DNA of 64,000 nucleotides, taken from positions 57,544,803 to 57,608,802 of the forward strand of contig OY997588.1 of assembly GCA_963921825.1 (NCBI GenBank), read 5' to 3'. Of this stretch, positions 34,700 through 47,032 are shown piece after piece; the stretch's first letter is position 1, and each line of letters starts with the position of its first letter. This stretch comes from Erodium maritimum (Eukaryota; Streptophyta; Magnoliopsida; Geraniales; Geraniaceae). A program made the translations under genes and the position numbers. The notes under the pieces are model-generated. The model was given only the letters and a program-made list of their open reading frames with translations. It searched no databases and was not told where the DNA came from.

Positions 34700-34990
34700 A
34701 AGTTTTTCATAGATGGCGTCCCACCATCACACTCACGTAGGTAGCTCATCAAGTGCTTCTCACAAGCACTGTCCCAATCGGGTCCGGAGCTATTAAGGAC
34801 ATGAAGTCCATCAAGTGCGTCTCTATAGCACCACCAAAATTGGCTATGGATTACAATCTATCAAGTGCGTCTCATTAGCACCACCAATACTGGTTATATA
34901 TTGTTATCAAGATCTATGAAGTGCATCTCAAAGCACCACCAAACTTGGTTATAGATCATCAAGCACTACATATGTCATAAGAATGGGAGA
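34700..34990 (-). repeat. Tandem repeats in the 3' untranslated region of copia E
   Basis: Four units of roughly 60 bp contain ATCAAGTGCGTCTC and AGCACCACCAA cores, the inverted counterpart of the array at 9490-9780 in F. They lie between the pol stop and the polypurine tract. Confidence 0.75.
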
Positions 34991-35027
34991 TGTAGTGCAT
35001 CAAGAATAGTATGACTGCATATGACAA

Positions 35028-35415
35028 CTAAAACTTGTCATCCATACTTTCTTGACCTATGGGCTTAAGCCCCATTCCTCTCGACATATCAAGGAGTATT
35101 CTCCTAGGTTGACCCTTGGTGAAAGGGTCAGCAAGATTTCTTTCGGATCTCACAAATTCCAAAGAAATCACTCCATTCCTCAGGAGTTGTTTAACGACGC
35201 CATTCCTGATACTAATGTGTCTCTTCTTACCATTATACACATCATTTTTCGCAACGTAAATGGCCGCTTGTGAATCACAGTGCAACGACACAGGAACAAC
35301 TTGCCTTCCCCACACAGGCACTTGTACTAATAGGTTCCTCAACCAGTTTGCTTCTTCCCCAGCCAACTCAAGGGCAATGAACTCAGAATCCATGGTAGAG
35401 CGGGCTGTACAGGTC
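35028..35415 (-). pseudogene. Copia E RNase H C-terminal part
   Basis: The minus-strand frame reads TMDSEFIALELAGEEANWL, VSLHCDSQAAIYVAKN, GKKRHISIRNGVVKQLL, LADPFTKGQPRRILLDMSRG and ends ESMDDKF. The frame enters from 35415, where solo LTR C interrupts it; the preceding codons (GGGAISWKSVKQT) are at about 55277-55330. This half is free of stops. Confidence 0.88.
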
Positions 35416-36302
35416 TGTAAGAACCACTCCCGGTCAACGCCATTTAAATCGGCGAAAAACAGAAAAATTTAAATTTTTTGGACATACACCTAAATGAACC
35501 TAAATTTGACCCCGAGGGTCATACCGGACTTAAGTTGACCCCGATATCGACCAAAGTGAGTTCCGGGGGACTCATGGAAACTTTCTGACCAATTTGGGAA
35601 ATGTTGACTTTTTGTTGGAAAAGTCAACCGAGCGACGTTTTTGTCCGTTCGAGGTCCGTTTTGGATCCAAAAAGCTTAGCCGTCGTCACAGCGGTCTTAT
35701 TTGAGCTGTTTCCTTGTAGCCCGTGAAGTTTGATAAATTCTTGGAAAAAGTGCCCGTTCGGGATCCGAGACGGCCGAATTTCGCGAATCTGACTGAAAAA
35801 TATTTAGAAGATATTCTCCAAAAGGGGTGGGACCCATTTTGCCACTTGTCATACATGTGGTGGTAGTTGGTTTTTAAAATAAAGAAAAGGAAAGGTTGAG
35901 TGTTAGTTTTGTAATTAATGGTTAGTTGTTCGTTTTGAACAAAAACAAAAGGAAGACTTGTGTAGTGTTCGGCCACACATGTAAAAAGGGGGGAGTTTTT
36001 AGAGAGAGAAAGGGAGTTAGAAATAAGAGAGAAGGAGGAGAGAAAAGAGAAGAAGCTTTTGGAGTTTAGGGTTTTCCCGACGATCCAACCGGTGGATCGT
36101 CTCAACGATCAAGGAATCGAGCTCCCATCGTCATTCCCTACGGTGAGTACCCTTTCGATTTTCGTTTTGGTACGTTTAAAGTTTAGGGTTTGGGTTAAAA
36201 CGAGTAGGATATGGATGAGTTGAGGTGTGGGGTTTGTTGGAGACGTCTTGGAGCGAAAGATGAACGTTTTCAGGTGATCGGAGGCTCGGGGGAGCCCCGG
36301 CC

Positions 36303-37990
36303 TGTTGGGTCTCGAGGTAAGGTTGGAGATGAACCAACTCGCAGCGGAAAATCAATGAAAACCAAGAGACAATTAGAACCATGAAACAACTAACAAACAA
36401 TGGATTAACAAGAGAAAAATTCAGCACTAGTTCTTACCAAAACAAGAACACCGGTTAACGAATGATTGGCTTGAGTCTCCAAGACGCCTACGTATCCACA
36501 TGGGAATCAAAGCCACGTAGTTCTTCTCTTTGAGGACTCAAGAACACAAACATGGAGGTGGGAGCTTGCCAAACCCGAAATGGCCATGGAAGAGGGAGAG
36601 AAAATGTGTTTCCTATTCTTGTCTTGTGTTTGTTATGTTGAAAAAAGATGACTTAAACATAACAAAACCCATACTTGTCCAACTAAAGGCATGGGACAAG
36701 TATGGTGTCAAGTAAGGTGTAAATAGGACAAAGTATGGCAAGACAAGATTGGGTTAGGTGGTGAATCACCAACACCTTAATCCTTGTCTTACTTACTTAG
36801 TACTAATTAATCAAGACTTGATTAATTAGTTCCATGGGCCTTGGTTGCATGGGCCTTTCATGGGCCTCTTGGAACATGGCCCGTGGCCATTTCCAACGAG
36901 GTCCCGTGATTCGCTCATCGCCTCCAAGCCTTCCATACCGGAAATGTCCAACATTATCCGACGCGATCAATCCCAAGACTCCAAGCCTTGTCTCGATCCG
37001 TAAAGTCCTATTCACTTACGGGCACATGACCCAAAACCCAGTTTTGGTTATGTCCCGAGACAACTCCCTTTTGGCCATTCTCCATATATGTGTCAATGAG
37101 TTTCATCCTCCGGTGTGACCCTTAGGTTTATGCATGTCAATAGATAAACGTAAAATCCCATTTTACTTGATCCTATTTAAGTGGCAACTAACGAGACTTT
37201 AGTATTGCCTGACACTGCATAGCGAATCGACCCTGTCGATTCTAACCTTTCCGTCGTCCCTGTCATTATCCTTTTATCTCCGATATCCTGATTGAGATAA
37301 GGCATAGAGCCGTCATCCTTATTATTCTCAATCACCGTTCCTTGATATGTGAGATGACTGAAGATATGATACCCAGTATCATGTGCATGGCCATGCTATT
37401 CTTTCAGTCACTCTCGATCAAGCGGCCGAGAACCGATATCTTTCCCATACCTCAGTATGAGGGATAAATCCCTTAGCCGCCTTTCGTGTCACTCATGTAG
37501 CCCGTCCCCAAGCCAATCCTGGCCGTTATGGAAGCCCTGTTACGGACAACGTTAGGCTCAGGTCAAACTCAGTTGTTGACTACATAGCAATCACAAAGAC
37601 TCCTTGGTCTAAGGATACATGACAAGCTACGACAATGAATATGTTCATGACTTAATCTATGGTACATATTCAGGGCGGGTCGTCCAATATCATGTCCCAC
37701 ATGATATCTATGATCAGACTCCGGAATCCCATTCCAATGACTAACAGAACGTAAGCCATAAAGAGCCATCTTTCATACTAGTCGCTTCTAGTGAAGCTTT
37801 GTTGACTAGGGACCCATCGAGTGTGTTCTATCTCGATCTATGGTTCTATTCGCATGGTGGGCATAGATCAGAGCACACATCGATATATTACTCCAACACA
37901 TAAGTAATATAAAGCCGCTTTAATTTTATTGCTAATGATGATATGTACATTTGGACATTTAGGATTGAACTACGGGCACTAAGACTAACA
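36303..37990 (-). repeat. 3' LTR of copia B
   Basis: It runs from TGTTGGGTCTCGAGG to GACTAACA. Small open frames in it recur identically in the other LTR at 43303-44542; they are LTR sequence and not genes. Confidence 0.93.
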
Positions 37991-38005
37991 ATCTCCCACT
38001 TGCCC
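37991..38005 (-). other. Polypurine tract of copia B
   Basis: The reverse complement reads GGGCAAGTGGGAGAT, directly adjacent to the 3' LTR. D has the same at 46882-46896. Confidence 0.88.
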
Positions 38006-38141
38006 TAGTTCCAATCTAAACTCCAATATGTCCCCATCGACTTTACATGTCTAACATGTTCAGGCAGTGACACTGCCTTAGTCAAAGGGTTGGCTATGTT
38101 ATCATCTGTTGCAATATCGGTTATCTTCACTTAACCTCAGT

Positions 38142-39923
38142 TCAGTATTTATCTGATGAGGTGGATACGTCGCAGTACATGTTTGGATTTGTTATGCGAT
38201 CTAGGCTTTTAGCTTGCGCAATGACCCTTGTGTTGTCGCAAAATGGATTCACCGGACTGGATGGGTTTTTAATTACACCCAGCCCTGCCATGAATTTCCA
38301 AATCCACATAGCCTCCTTAGCTGCCTCTGCAGCATCCATGTACTTGGCCTCTGTCGTAGATTCGGCAATGGTATCTTGCTTTACGCTTTCCCAGCTAAAG
38401 CTCTTCCATTCAGCGTAAACACATATCCTGATTGACTTCTAAAGTCATCTGGATTTGTCTTGGAAAACTAGCGTCTACTCATCCTTCGACGACTAGTTCA
38501 ACATCATCTTTCCCCCGGGTTAGAATGATGTCTACTGGTACAACATAAGGCTTACGAGACGTCTGGTCTCATACATGTCATGACATATATGATCGATCCT
38601 GCCCCAAGGCGCATAGGATTCTCATCATCCTTTTCAGCTCATCAGGTGTCTTAGGACACTGAGTCTTGCTGAGATGAATGCCATGACTAGTGGGTAAGAG
38701 TCCTTTCTTTGAATCGAGCATTAAGAACCTACTCAATGCCTTGTTCACATAGGTTCCCTGACTTAAATCCAAGACCCTCTTGGTGCGATCTCTACATATC
38801 TTAATCCTTAAGATATGAGAAGCATCGCCTAAGTCCTTTATTGAAAAACACTTCCTCAACCAAGCTTTAGTCTCGTGCAAGGTTGGGATGTCGTTTTCAA
38901 TGAGAACCAGAAAGGTAATATTGCTCCCACTAGCCTTCTTATAAACGCAAGATTCATCCTCGTTCTTGATTAAGCCAAATCCAATTACAGCTTCATCAAA
39001 ACGAAGGATCCAACTCCGAGAAGTTCGTTTCAATCCATAAATGGATTTCAACAACTTATAAATCTTTCCTTTATTCTTCGGATCGTCAAAACCTTTGGGC
39101 CGAGACATACAAACGTACTCAGTCAAATTTCCATTTAGGAAAGCGGTTTTGACATCCACTTGCCATATCTCGTAATTATGATACGCAGTTATGTCAAGAA
39201 GAATTTGGATCGATTTTGACCATAGCCACTAAGGAGAAGGTTTCCTCATAGTCAATCCATTGGATCTGCCTATAACCTTTCGCCACCAGTTGAGCTTTGT
39301 AGGTCAGAGGGTTGCCGTCCATGTCCATCTTCACCTTGAAGATCAATTTGCATCCTATGGTCCTCACACCATTGATAGGATCAACCGGTTCCCAGACTCG
39401 GTTGTCCGACATGGATTGCATTTCCTCCCTCATGGCTCCCAGCCATAACTCGGAGTTGGGCCCATCCACGACTTCTTGAAAGGTGGCTGGATCATCGTGA
39501 TCCACCATGACTTCATTGTCACCTCCGGATACCATATCTTGGAGGTGGAAGATTGATCCTTTCAAATCGCCTTGGACCTTCCGGAATTGTAACAGGAATT
39601 GGTTCTTACTCTACGACAATCTCTGGCTCCTTTCTACTGGGTTGCCAATTGGTTTAGACAGATCTGTACCATCCTGAATTTCTTCGAGATGCACAGTCCT
39701 CCCAATGACGTCTTTGGAAACAAAACTTCTTTTCCATAAAGACCCCACCCCAAGCGACGAACACCATGTTCTCACTGGGATTGTAGAAATAGTATCCCCT
39801 TGTTGCTTTGGGATACCACACGAAGGTGCATATCTCAGATCTTGGTTGGAGCTTAGTCGAAACCAAATGTTTCACATAAGCCTCGCAACCACAAATCTTT
39901 AGGAAGGACAAAGCGGGCATCAT
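38142..39923 (-). pseudogene. Copia B RT-RNase H remnant lacking the RT active site
   Basis: Minus-strand pieces: 39923-39654 (CGCEAYVKHLVSTKLQPRS, the integrase-RT linker), 39565-39194 (WEPVDPINGVRTIGCKLIF, VAKGYRQIQWIDYEETFS) and 39159-38578 (MDVKTAFLNGNLTEYVCMSR, YGLKRTSRSWILRFDE, FSIKDLGDASHILRIKI). In the last piece NITFLVLIENDIPTLHE runs across the place where copia RTs have their YVDD box, so the catalytic Asp pair is deleted. RNase H survives as 38339-38142 (AKYMDAAEAAKEAMWIWKFM region and FCDNTRVIAQAKS) with stops before it. No active RT can be made. Confidence 0.9.
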
Positions 39924-40127
39924 CCCGTACCATTTTAAAATAGTATCCCTTCCACACCCTTCCTCGAAGCCCGATTCACTATGAATGCGGTCGTCTCTAG
40001 AGCATAACCCCAGAAAGAGATTGGGAGATCAGTCCAACTAATCATGGAACGGACCATTGTCTAACAATGTCCGATTTCTCTGTTTGGCTACACGTTTCAA
40101 CTACAGTGTCCCAGGAGGAGTCCATTC

Positions 40128-40889
40128 CTAAAGGATCCCATTCTCTTTTAGATGATCTAATAACTCTATGGTCAAGTATTTTCCACCTCGATCCAATCGA
40201 AGTGCCTCAATACCTTTGTCGAGCTGGTTTTCTACTATAGTCTTAAACTCTTTGAATTTATCAAAAGCTTCAGACTTATGTCTCATCGAATAGACATAAC
40301 CATATTTACTATAATCATAAGTAAATGTGATAAAGTAGCTAAAACCCCTCCTGACAAGTGAAGTTATTGGTCTACACACATTCGAGTGTATCAGCCCCAA
40401 TAATTCACCCGCCCTTTCATCGCGATCGATAAAGGGAACTTTAGTCATTTTACCCATCAAACAAACCTTGCACCTATCGATCGAATGGAATTCGAAAGAA
40501 CCTGAAAGCCCGCACTTGTGAAGTGCTGATAGATGCTTCTTGTTTATGCGGCCCAAATGACAGTGCCATAACAGAGTTAGGTTTAAATCGTTGGATTTAG
40601 ACCTCTTGGTATTAACGGAATATATAGAACTTGAGGCATTGTTACCCATATCTAATATGTACAATCCTCCAACCAAGTCAGTACTGGTATAAAACATATC
40701 ATTGCATAGAACATTGAAAACTCCATTTCCAATATTAACATTATATCCTTCCTTGTCAAACATGGATACAGATATAATATTCCTACTAAAAGTAGGTATG
40801 CAATATACAGTATACAATACTAAGACAAGGCCTGTTGGCAAAGCAAGACTCATGGATCCTACAGCAGTTGCCACAACTCTAAGGTCCAC
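40128..40889 (-). pseudogene. Copia B integrase remnant
   Basis: The open piece of about 250 codons holds the zinc region (LLWHCHLGRINKKHLSALH, RCKVCLMGK). The first catalytic position reads LIHSNVCRP, with Asn where this family has Asp. RRGFSYFITFTYDYSKYGY and LRLDRGGKYLTIE (second Asp) follow. It stops after LKENGIL, before the segment with the catalytic Glu. D has the same Asn and a similar end. Confidence 0.88.
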
Positions 40890-41518
40890 TTCGTGCTTTC
40901 CAAACCTCCCCTACTTTCAACCACCATATATAAGTGCATGTGTGAGATTCAGTCCTGGTATCTAATACCCATGAATCTTTGGAAGTAGAGAGATGTAGCT
41001 CTATAGAGTCAATACCGGATGAAGGCACGGTCCCACCGCCCTTCCTTAGATCATCCAGGTTTCCTGATGAAGGCGCAGTCCTACTGCCCTTCTTCAGATC
41101 ATCCAGGCTATTTGATGAAGGCGCAGTCCCACTGCCCTTCTTCAGATCAGCCGTGAACTTCCTGTAATCCCGGTTCCAATGACCAGGCTGTTGGCAGTAG
41201 AAGCAGACATTCTCAGGTGTCTCATCTTTCCTGCCAAGTGCGCATGGGCCCCGCCCTTGCCACTTCCAATTCCCTTGTTGACCATCAGAATATCCTTGGA
41301 TCCCAGATCCCTGATATATTCTTCTCAGCAATTAATGACACTTCATGTAACTCTGATATGGTCTTAGAGACAGCCTTGTCAAGGACATATTCTTTGCGTT
41401 CAGACTTGAGGACTATCCTCAAAATTCTGTACCAGTCCAAATAGTTTGTCCCATTTAGCTTGACCCTGTCAAGAATGGTTTTTAATGACAAACTATTAAT
41501 GTTCGCTGAATTTGCCAT
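40879..41518 (-). pseudogene. Copia B gag-protease remnant
   Basis: ATG at 41518 opens MANSANINSLSLKTILDRV and LNGTNYLDWYRILRIVLKS. After YVLDKAV most of the gag core, still visible in G, is deleted and the frame ends at 41285. A second frame carries the zinc knuckle CFYCQQPGHWNRDY, in which the last Cys is Tyr. Three 16-residue repeats follow (DDLKKGSRTAPSSGNL type), then the protease site as VLDTRTESHTC, with Arg where Gly is usual. D shares the core deletion and the Tyr and has Met at the protease Gly. Confidence 0.88.
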
Positions 41519-43061
41519 TTGATCTACAACAGATAAAATTCAATCAGTAAACTGAATAAATTTTATGAAGATCAAGCTTAAACACCAACAATCGATTCTA
41601 AACCTTTAGAATCTGAAACCAAGATCCTTGATTCACTCGATTAAGCTGAACTAATGCTCACCACTTAATCGAGCTATGTAGGTAGGAATCCATCCAATCA
41701 CATCCAATGTGACTCCTGGCTAGGGTATGTACTTATGTACACGACTTACCCTATCTGTTACCCTAGCTCAACCTCAGGCTAAGAATCGTAGTCGGGTCCA
41801 CCAATTTTCAACTATGGCTCGTCACTATGTAGGTGCTCCGCTAATGCGCACGACACCCACATATGTCGTCCAAACCTACTACCCCGCTTTCCCATGGATG
41901 CTCCGCTAATGCGCACGACACCCATAGGACGGGGAGGTAGTAAGGTGTTGATGATTGGGAGGTATCGGACATGACCCGCTTTTACTTGTCCAGTTGTGTT
42001 CAAAACTTTGGCACATCCTAGATGCGATGAGCACATCAACTACATTCCAAATGCAATGATGCCTCAAATTACATCCAATGTAATTCTTCCTTTGAACCCG
42101 TCAACTACATCCAATGCAATGACGGTTCTAAGGGTTCACACACAAGGATTAAAATTCCAATTTTATCTTTGCATGTGAGGTGATATGCTCGGTAAATAAA
42201 GTTAGGCATGCAATTCTAAAGCACATAGAATTAATCATGCATAAACTAAACCAAGCATAAAGCGATAAATGTGCACATAATAGCCCCCTAAACTAACTCC
42301 CACTAGCTTCTTGAGCTCCACCGACTCCAAGCCGATGCCAACACCCGAAAAGCCACCAAATGACCTTTTCGCCCTTTCTTCATCTTGAGTAAAATATTAC
42401 AATTTAATACACGACTCGCAGGTCGGGAATAAATAAATATTACAAACAAGTGGTTCGACGACCACACCTTGAAAGAATAATTACACGCTAACTCTAACGG
42501 CTCGCAGGCCGTGAAAAGCGATAAATAATTAAATCGAGCTCGGGGCTATTATGTACACCATGCCAACATCACATCACACATCGTGTTATCAAAAAAGCAT
42601 GTTATCAAACATCATGTGATTTTCCGGTTTTAATTAATAGCCAAGTTTCGAAATTTTTTGATGCTCGGTTTATCGAAACCGTTCAAAAATGAAACTTTTG
42701 AACATTTGATCTTCGAGTTCGTCATGACGGTTCCAAACTCGTCATAACTAACAAAACGGTTTAGCCTTGGCATATCAACCATCCAATGGTCATGCTTGGC
42801 CTAGCTCCGTCCAACGGAGCCCCGTTCGGTCCCGGTTTCGGCTCCCCGAGAGTCCCGCTCCCGAGACCCGAAAAATCAAATTTTTTTTCAAAATTTCCAG
42901 ATTTGAAATAATTTTCAAAAATTCATTTTACATGCATTAAATCCATAAACAAGAATTTAAAACATGTTATCAAACAATTTAGCAAAACAACATGCCAAAA
43001 ACGAAACTTTCAAGCAAAACCGAAACTTTGAACACCGTCTTGTGAATCCCGAAGGTAGCAC
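41519..43061 (-). other. Leader of copia B between gag and primer site
   Basis: About 1.5 kb without coding sequence. It includes a direct repeat with TGCTCCGCTAATGCGCACGA at about 41836 and 41899, several ACATCCAATG motifs (42060-42120) and two CTCGCAGGCC-like motifs. It corresponds to 50411-51955 in D and, more diverged and inverted, to 61100-62540 in G. Its conservation among copies suggests packaging or translation signals, which is inference. Confidence 0.6.
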
Positions 43062-43074
43062 GGCTCTGATACCA
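43062..43074 (-). other. Primer binding site of copia B
   Basis: The reverse complement is TGGTATCAGAGCC, one base from the LTR at 43076. It is complementary to initiator tRNA-Met. The same site is at 51956-51968 in D. Confidence 0.92.
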
Positions 43075-43075
43075 C

Positions 43076-44763
43076 TGTTGGGTCTCGAGGTAAGGTTGGA
43101 GATGAACCAACTCGCAGCGGAAAATCAATGAAAACCAAGAGACAATTAGAACCATGAAACAACTAACAAAGAATGGATTAACAAGAGAAAAATTCAGCAC
43201 TAGTTCTTACCAAAACAAGAACACCGGTTAACGAATGATTGGCTTGAGTCTCCAAGACGCCTACGTATCCACATGGGAATCAAAGCCACGTAGTTCTTCT
43301 CTTTGAGGACTCAAGAACACAAACATGGAGGTGGGAGCTTGCCAAACCCGAAATGGCCATGGAAGAGGGAGAGAAAATGTGTTTCCTATTCTTGTCTTGT
43401 GTTTGTTATGTTGAAAAAAGATGACTTAAACATAACAAAACCCATACTTGTCCAACTAAAGGCATGGGACAAGTATGGTGTCAAGTAAGGTGTAAATAGG
43501 ACAAAGTATGGCAAGACAAGATTGGGTTAGGTGGTGAATCACCAACACCTTAATCCTTGTCTTACTTACTTAGTACTAATTAATCAAGACTTGATTAATT
43601 AGTTCCATGGGCCTTGGTTGCATGGGCCTTTCATGGGCCTCTTGGAACATGGCCCGTGGCCATTTCCAACGAGGTCCCGTGATTCGCTCATCGCCTCCAA
43701 GCCTTCCATACCGGAAATGTCCAACATTATCCGACGCGATCAATCCCAAGACTCCAAGCCTTGTCTCGATCCGTAAAGTCCTATTCACTTACGGGCACAT
43801 GACCCAAAACCCAGTTTTGGTTATGTCCCGAGACAACTCCCTTTTGGCCATTCTCCATATATGTGTCAATGAGTTTCATCCTCCGGTGTGACCCTTAGGT
43901 TTATGCATGTCAATAGATAAACGTAAAATCCCATTTTACTTGATCCTATTTAAGTGGCAACTAACGAGACTTTAGTATTGCCTGACACTGCATAGCGAAT
44001 CGACCCTGTCGATTCTAACCTTTCCGTCGTCCCTGTCATTATCCTTTTATCTCCGATATCCTGATTGAGATAAGGCATAGAGCCGTCATCCTTATTATTC
44101 TCAATCACCGTTCCTTGATATGTGAGATGACTGAAGATATGATACCCAGTATCATGTGCATGGCCATGCTATTCTTTCAGTCACTCTCGATCAAGCGGCC
44201 GAGAACCGATATATTTCCCATACCTCAGTATGAGGGATAAATCCCTTAGCCGCCTTTCGTGTCACTCATGTAGCCCGTCCCCAAGCCAATCCTGGCCGTT
44301 ATGGAAGCCCTGTTACGGACAACGTTAGGCTCAGGTCAAACTCAGTTGTTGACTACATAGCAATCACAAAGACTCCTTGGTCTAAGGATACATGACAAGC
44401 TACGACAATGAATATGTTCATGACTTAATCTATGGTACATATTCAGGGCGGGTCGTCCAATATCATGTCCCACATGATATCTATGATCAGACTCCGGAAT
44501 CCCATTCCAATGACTAACAGAACGTAAGCCATAAAGAGCCATCTTTCATACTAGTCGCTTCTAGTGAAGCTTTGTTGACTAGGGACCCATCGAGTGTGTT
44601 CTATCTCGATCTATGGTTCTATTCGCATGGTGGGCATAGATCAGAGCACACATCGATATATTACTCCAACACATAAGTAATATAAAGCCGCTTTAATTTT
44701 ATTGCTAATGATGATATGTACATTTGGACATTTAGGATTGAACTACGGGCACTAAGACTAACA
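43076..44763 (-). repeat. 5' LTR of copia B
   Basis: 1688 bp, matching 36303-37990 with two substitutions noticed by eye. It ends GACTAACA, followed by the CGGCC duplication. Confidence 0.93.
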
Positions 44764-45193
44764 CGGCCACCGTGTATGGTGGCTGCCGGAGTTGGGGTGG
44801 TGGCTGGACGGAGCTAGGACAGGCCACCACCATGGTGAACCCGCCCAACCACCCTTGGGTCTTAAGGGCCGGATGGGGCCCACATGCTCGGGCCTCGGGT
44901 TTTCGTGTTTGGGTGGTTTAAGACGATCCCCAAGTCGTTAATCCACACCCGGAACGAATTTTGGAATTAAATTGTAAAAGTTGTAAATGACGGGTTTAGA
45001 AACTTTAAACGCGAATTTAATTGCTCGGAAGTCGGAAATCGATTCCGTCGATTGCGTTGGAACCCTTGAATTATTCTAAGACCGTAGAAACGAAAACGAG
45101 AATTTTCGGAGCCCCGGAAGGACGTATTCCAATCCCGGGCAGATTCGCCGGGTCGGGCAAAACGGGCCCTTCCGGGCCCATTATCGACAATGT

Positions 45194-46881
45194 TGTTGGG
45201 TCTCGAGGTAAGGTTGGAGATGAACCAACTCGCAGCGGAAAATCAATGAAAACCAAGAGACAATTAGAACCATGAAACAACTAACAAAGAATGGATTAAC
45301 AAGAGAAAAATTCAGCACTAGTTCTTACCAAAACAAGAACACCGGTTAACGAATGATTGGCTTGAGTCTCCAAGACGCCTACGTATCCACATGGGAATCA
45401 AAGCCACGTAGTTCTTCTCTTTGAGGACTCAAGAACACAAAAATGGAGGAGGAAACTAGCCAAACCCGAAATGGCCATGGAAGAGGGAGAGAAAATGTGT
45501 TTCCTATTCTTGTCTTGTGTTTGTTATGTTGAAAAAAGATGACTTAAACATAACAAAACCCATACTTGTCCAACTAAAGGCATGGGACAAGTATGGTGTC
45601 AAGTAAGGTGTAAATAGGACAAAGTATGGCAAGACAAGATTGGGTTAGGTGGTGAATCACCAACACCTTAATCCTTGTCTTGCTTACTTAGTACTAATTA
45701 ATCAAGACTTGATTAATTAGTTCCATGGGCCTTGGTTGCATGGGCCTTTCATGGGCCTCTTGGAACATGGCCCGTGGTCATTTCCAACGAGGTCCCGTGA
45801 TTCGCTCATCGCCTCCATGCCTTCCATACCGGAAATGTCCAACATTATCCGACGCGATCAATCCCAAGACTCCAAGCCTTATCTCGATCCGTAAAGTCCT
45901 ATTCACTTACGGGCACATGACCCAAAACCCAGTTTTGGTCATGTCCCGAGACAACTCCCTTTTGGCCATTCTCCATAAATGTGTCAATGAGTTTCATCCT
46001 CCGGTGTGACCCTTAGGTTTATGCATGTCAATAGATCAACGTAAAATCCCATTTTACTTGATCCTATTTAAGTGGCAACTAACGAGACTTTAGTATTGCC
46101 TGACACTACATAACGAATCGACCCTGTCGATTCTAACCTTTCCGTCGTCCCTGTCATTATCCTTTTATCTCCGATATCCTGATTGAGATAAGGCATAGAG
46201 CCGTCATCCTTATTATTCTCAATCACCGTTCCTTGATATGTGAGATGACTGAAGATATGATACCCAGTATCATGTGCATGGCCATGCTATTCTTCCAGTC
46301 ACTCTCGATCAAGCGGCCGAGAACCGATATCTTTCCCATACCTCAGTATGAGGGATAAATCCCTTAGCCGCCTTTCGTGTCACTCATGTAGCCCGTCCCC
46401 AAGCCAATCCTGGCCGTTATGGAAGCCCTGTTACGGACAACGTTAGGCTCAGGTCAAACTCAGTTGTTGACTACATAGCGATCACAAAGACTCCTTGGTC
46501 TAAGGATACATGACAAGCTACGACACTGAATATGTTCATGACTTAATCTATGGCACATATTCAGGGCGGGTCGTCCAATATCATGTCCCACATGATATCT
46601 ATGATCAGACTCCGAAATCCCATTCCAATGACTAACAGAACGTAAGCCATAAAGAGCCATCTTTCATACTAGTCGCTTCTAGTGAAGCTTTGTTGACTAG
46701 GGACCCATCGAGTGTGATCTATCTCGATCTATGGTTCTATTCGCATGGTGGGCATAGATCAGAGCACACATCGATATATTACTCCAACACATAAGTAATA
46801 TAAAGCCGCTTTAATTTTATTGCTAACGATGATATATACATTTGGACATTTAGGATTGAACTACGGGCACTAAGACTAACA
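45194..46881 (-). repeat. 3' LTR of copia D
   Basis: It runs from TGTTGGGTCTCGAGG to GACTAACA and is followed by the polypurine tract at 46882-46896. Confidence 0.93.
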
Positions 46882-47032
46882 ATCTCCCACTTGCCCTAGT
46901 TCCAATCTAAACTCCTATATGTCCCCATCGACTTTACATGTCTAACATGTTCAGGCAGTGACACTGCCTTAGTCAACGAGTTGGCTATGTTATCATCTGT
47001 TGCAATATCGGTTATCTTCACTTCACCTCAGT

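Larger units (their letters stand above)
36303..44763 (-). mobile_element. Young copia element B, complete, non-autonomous
   Basis: It is 8461 bp, with LTRs 36303-37990 and 43076-44763 (1688 bp each) and a perfect duplication CGGCC (36298-36302 and 44764-44768). I saw only two substitutions between the LTRs (near 36394 and 37444), so insertion was recent. The primer site and polypurine tract are intact. The coding region has copia order on the minus strand but is broken in every enzyme. It lies in solo LTR C, 425 bp from its sister D. Confidence 0.95.

Noticed and set aside
36530-37769. Several short frames repeated at 43303-44542, 45725-46660 and 52501-53436
   Set aside because: They are LTR sequence of B and D; repetition reflects the LTRs and not conserved genes.
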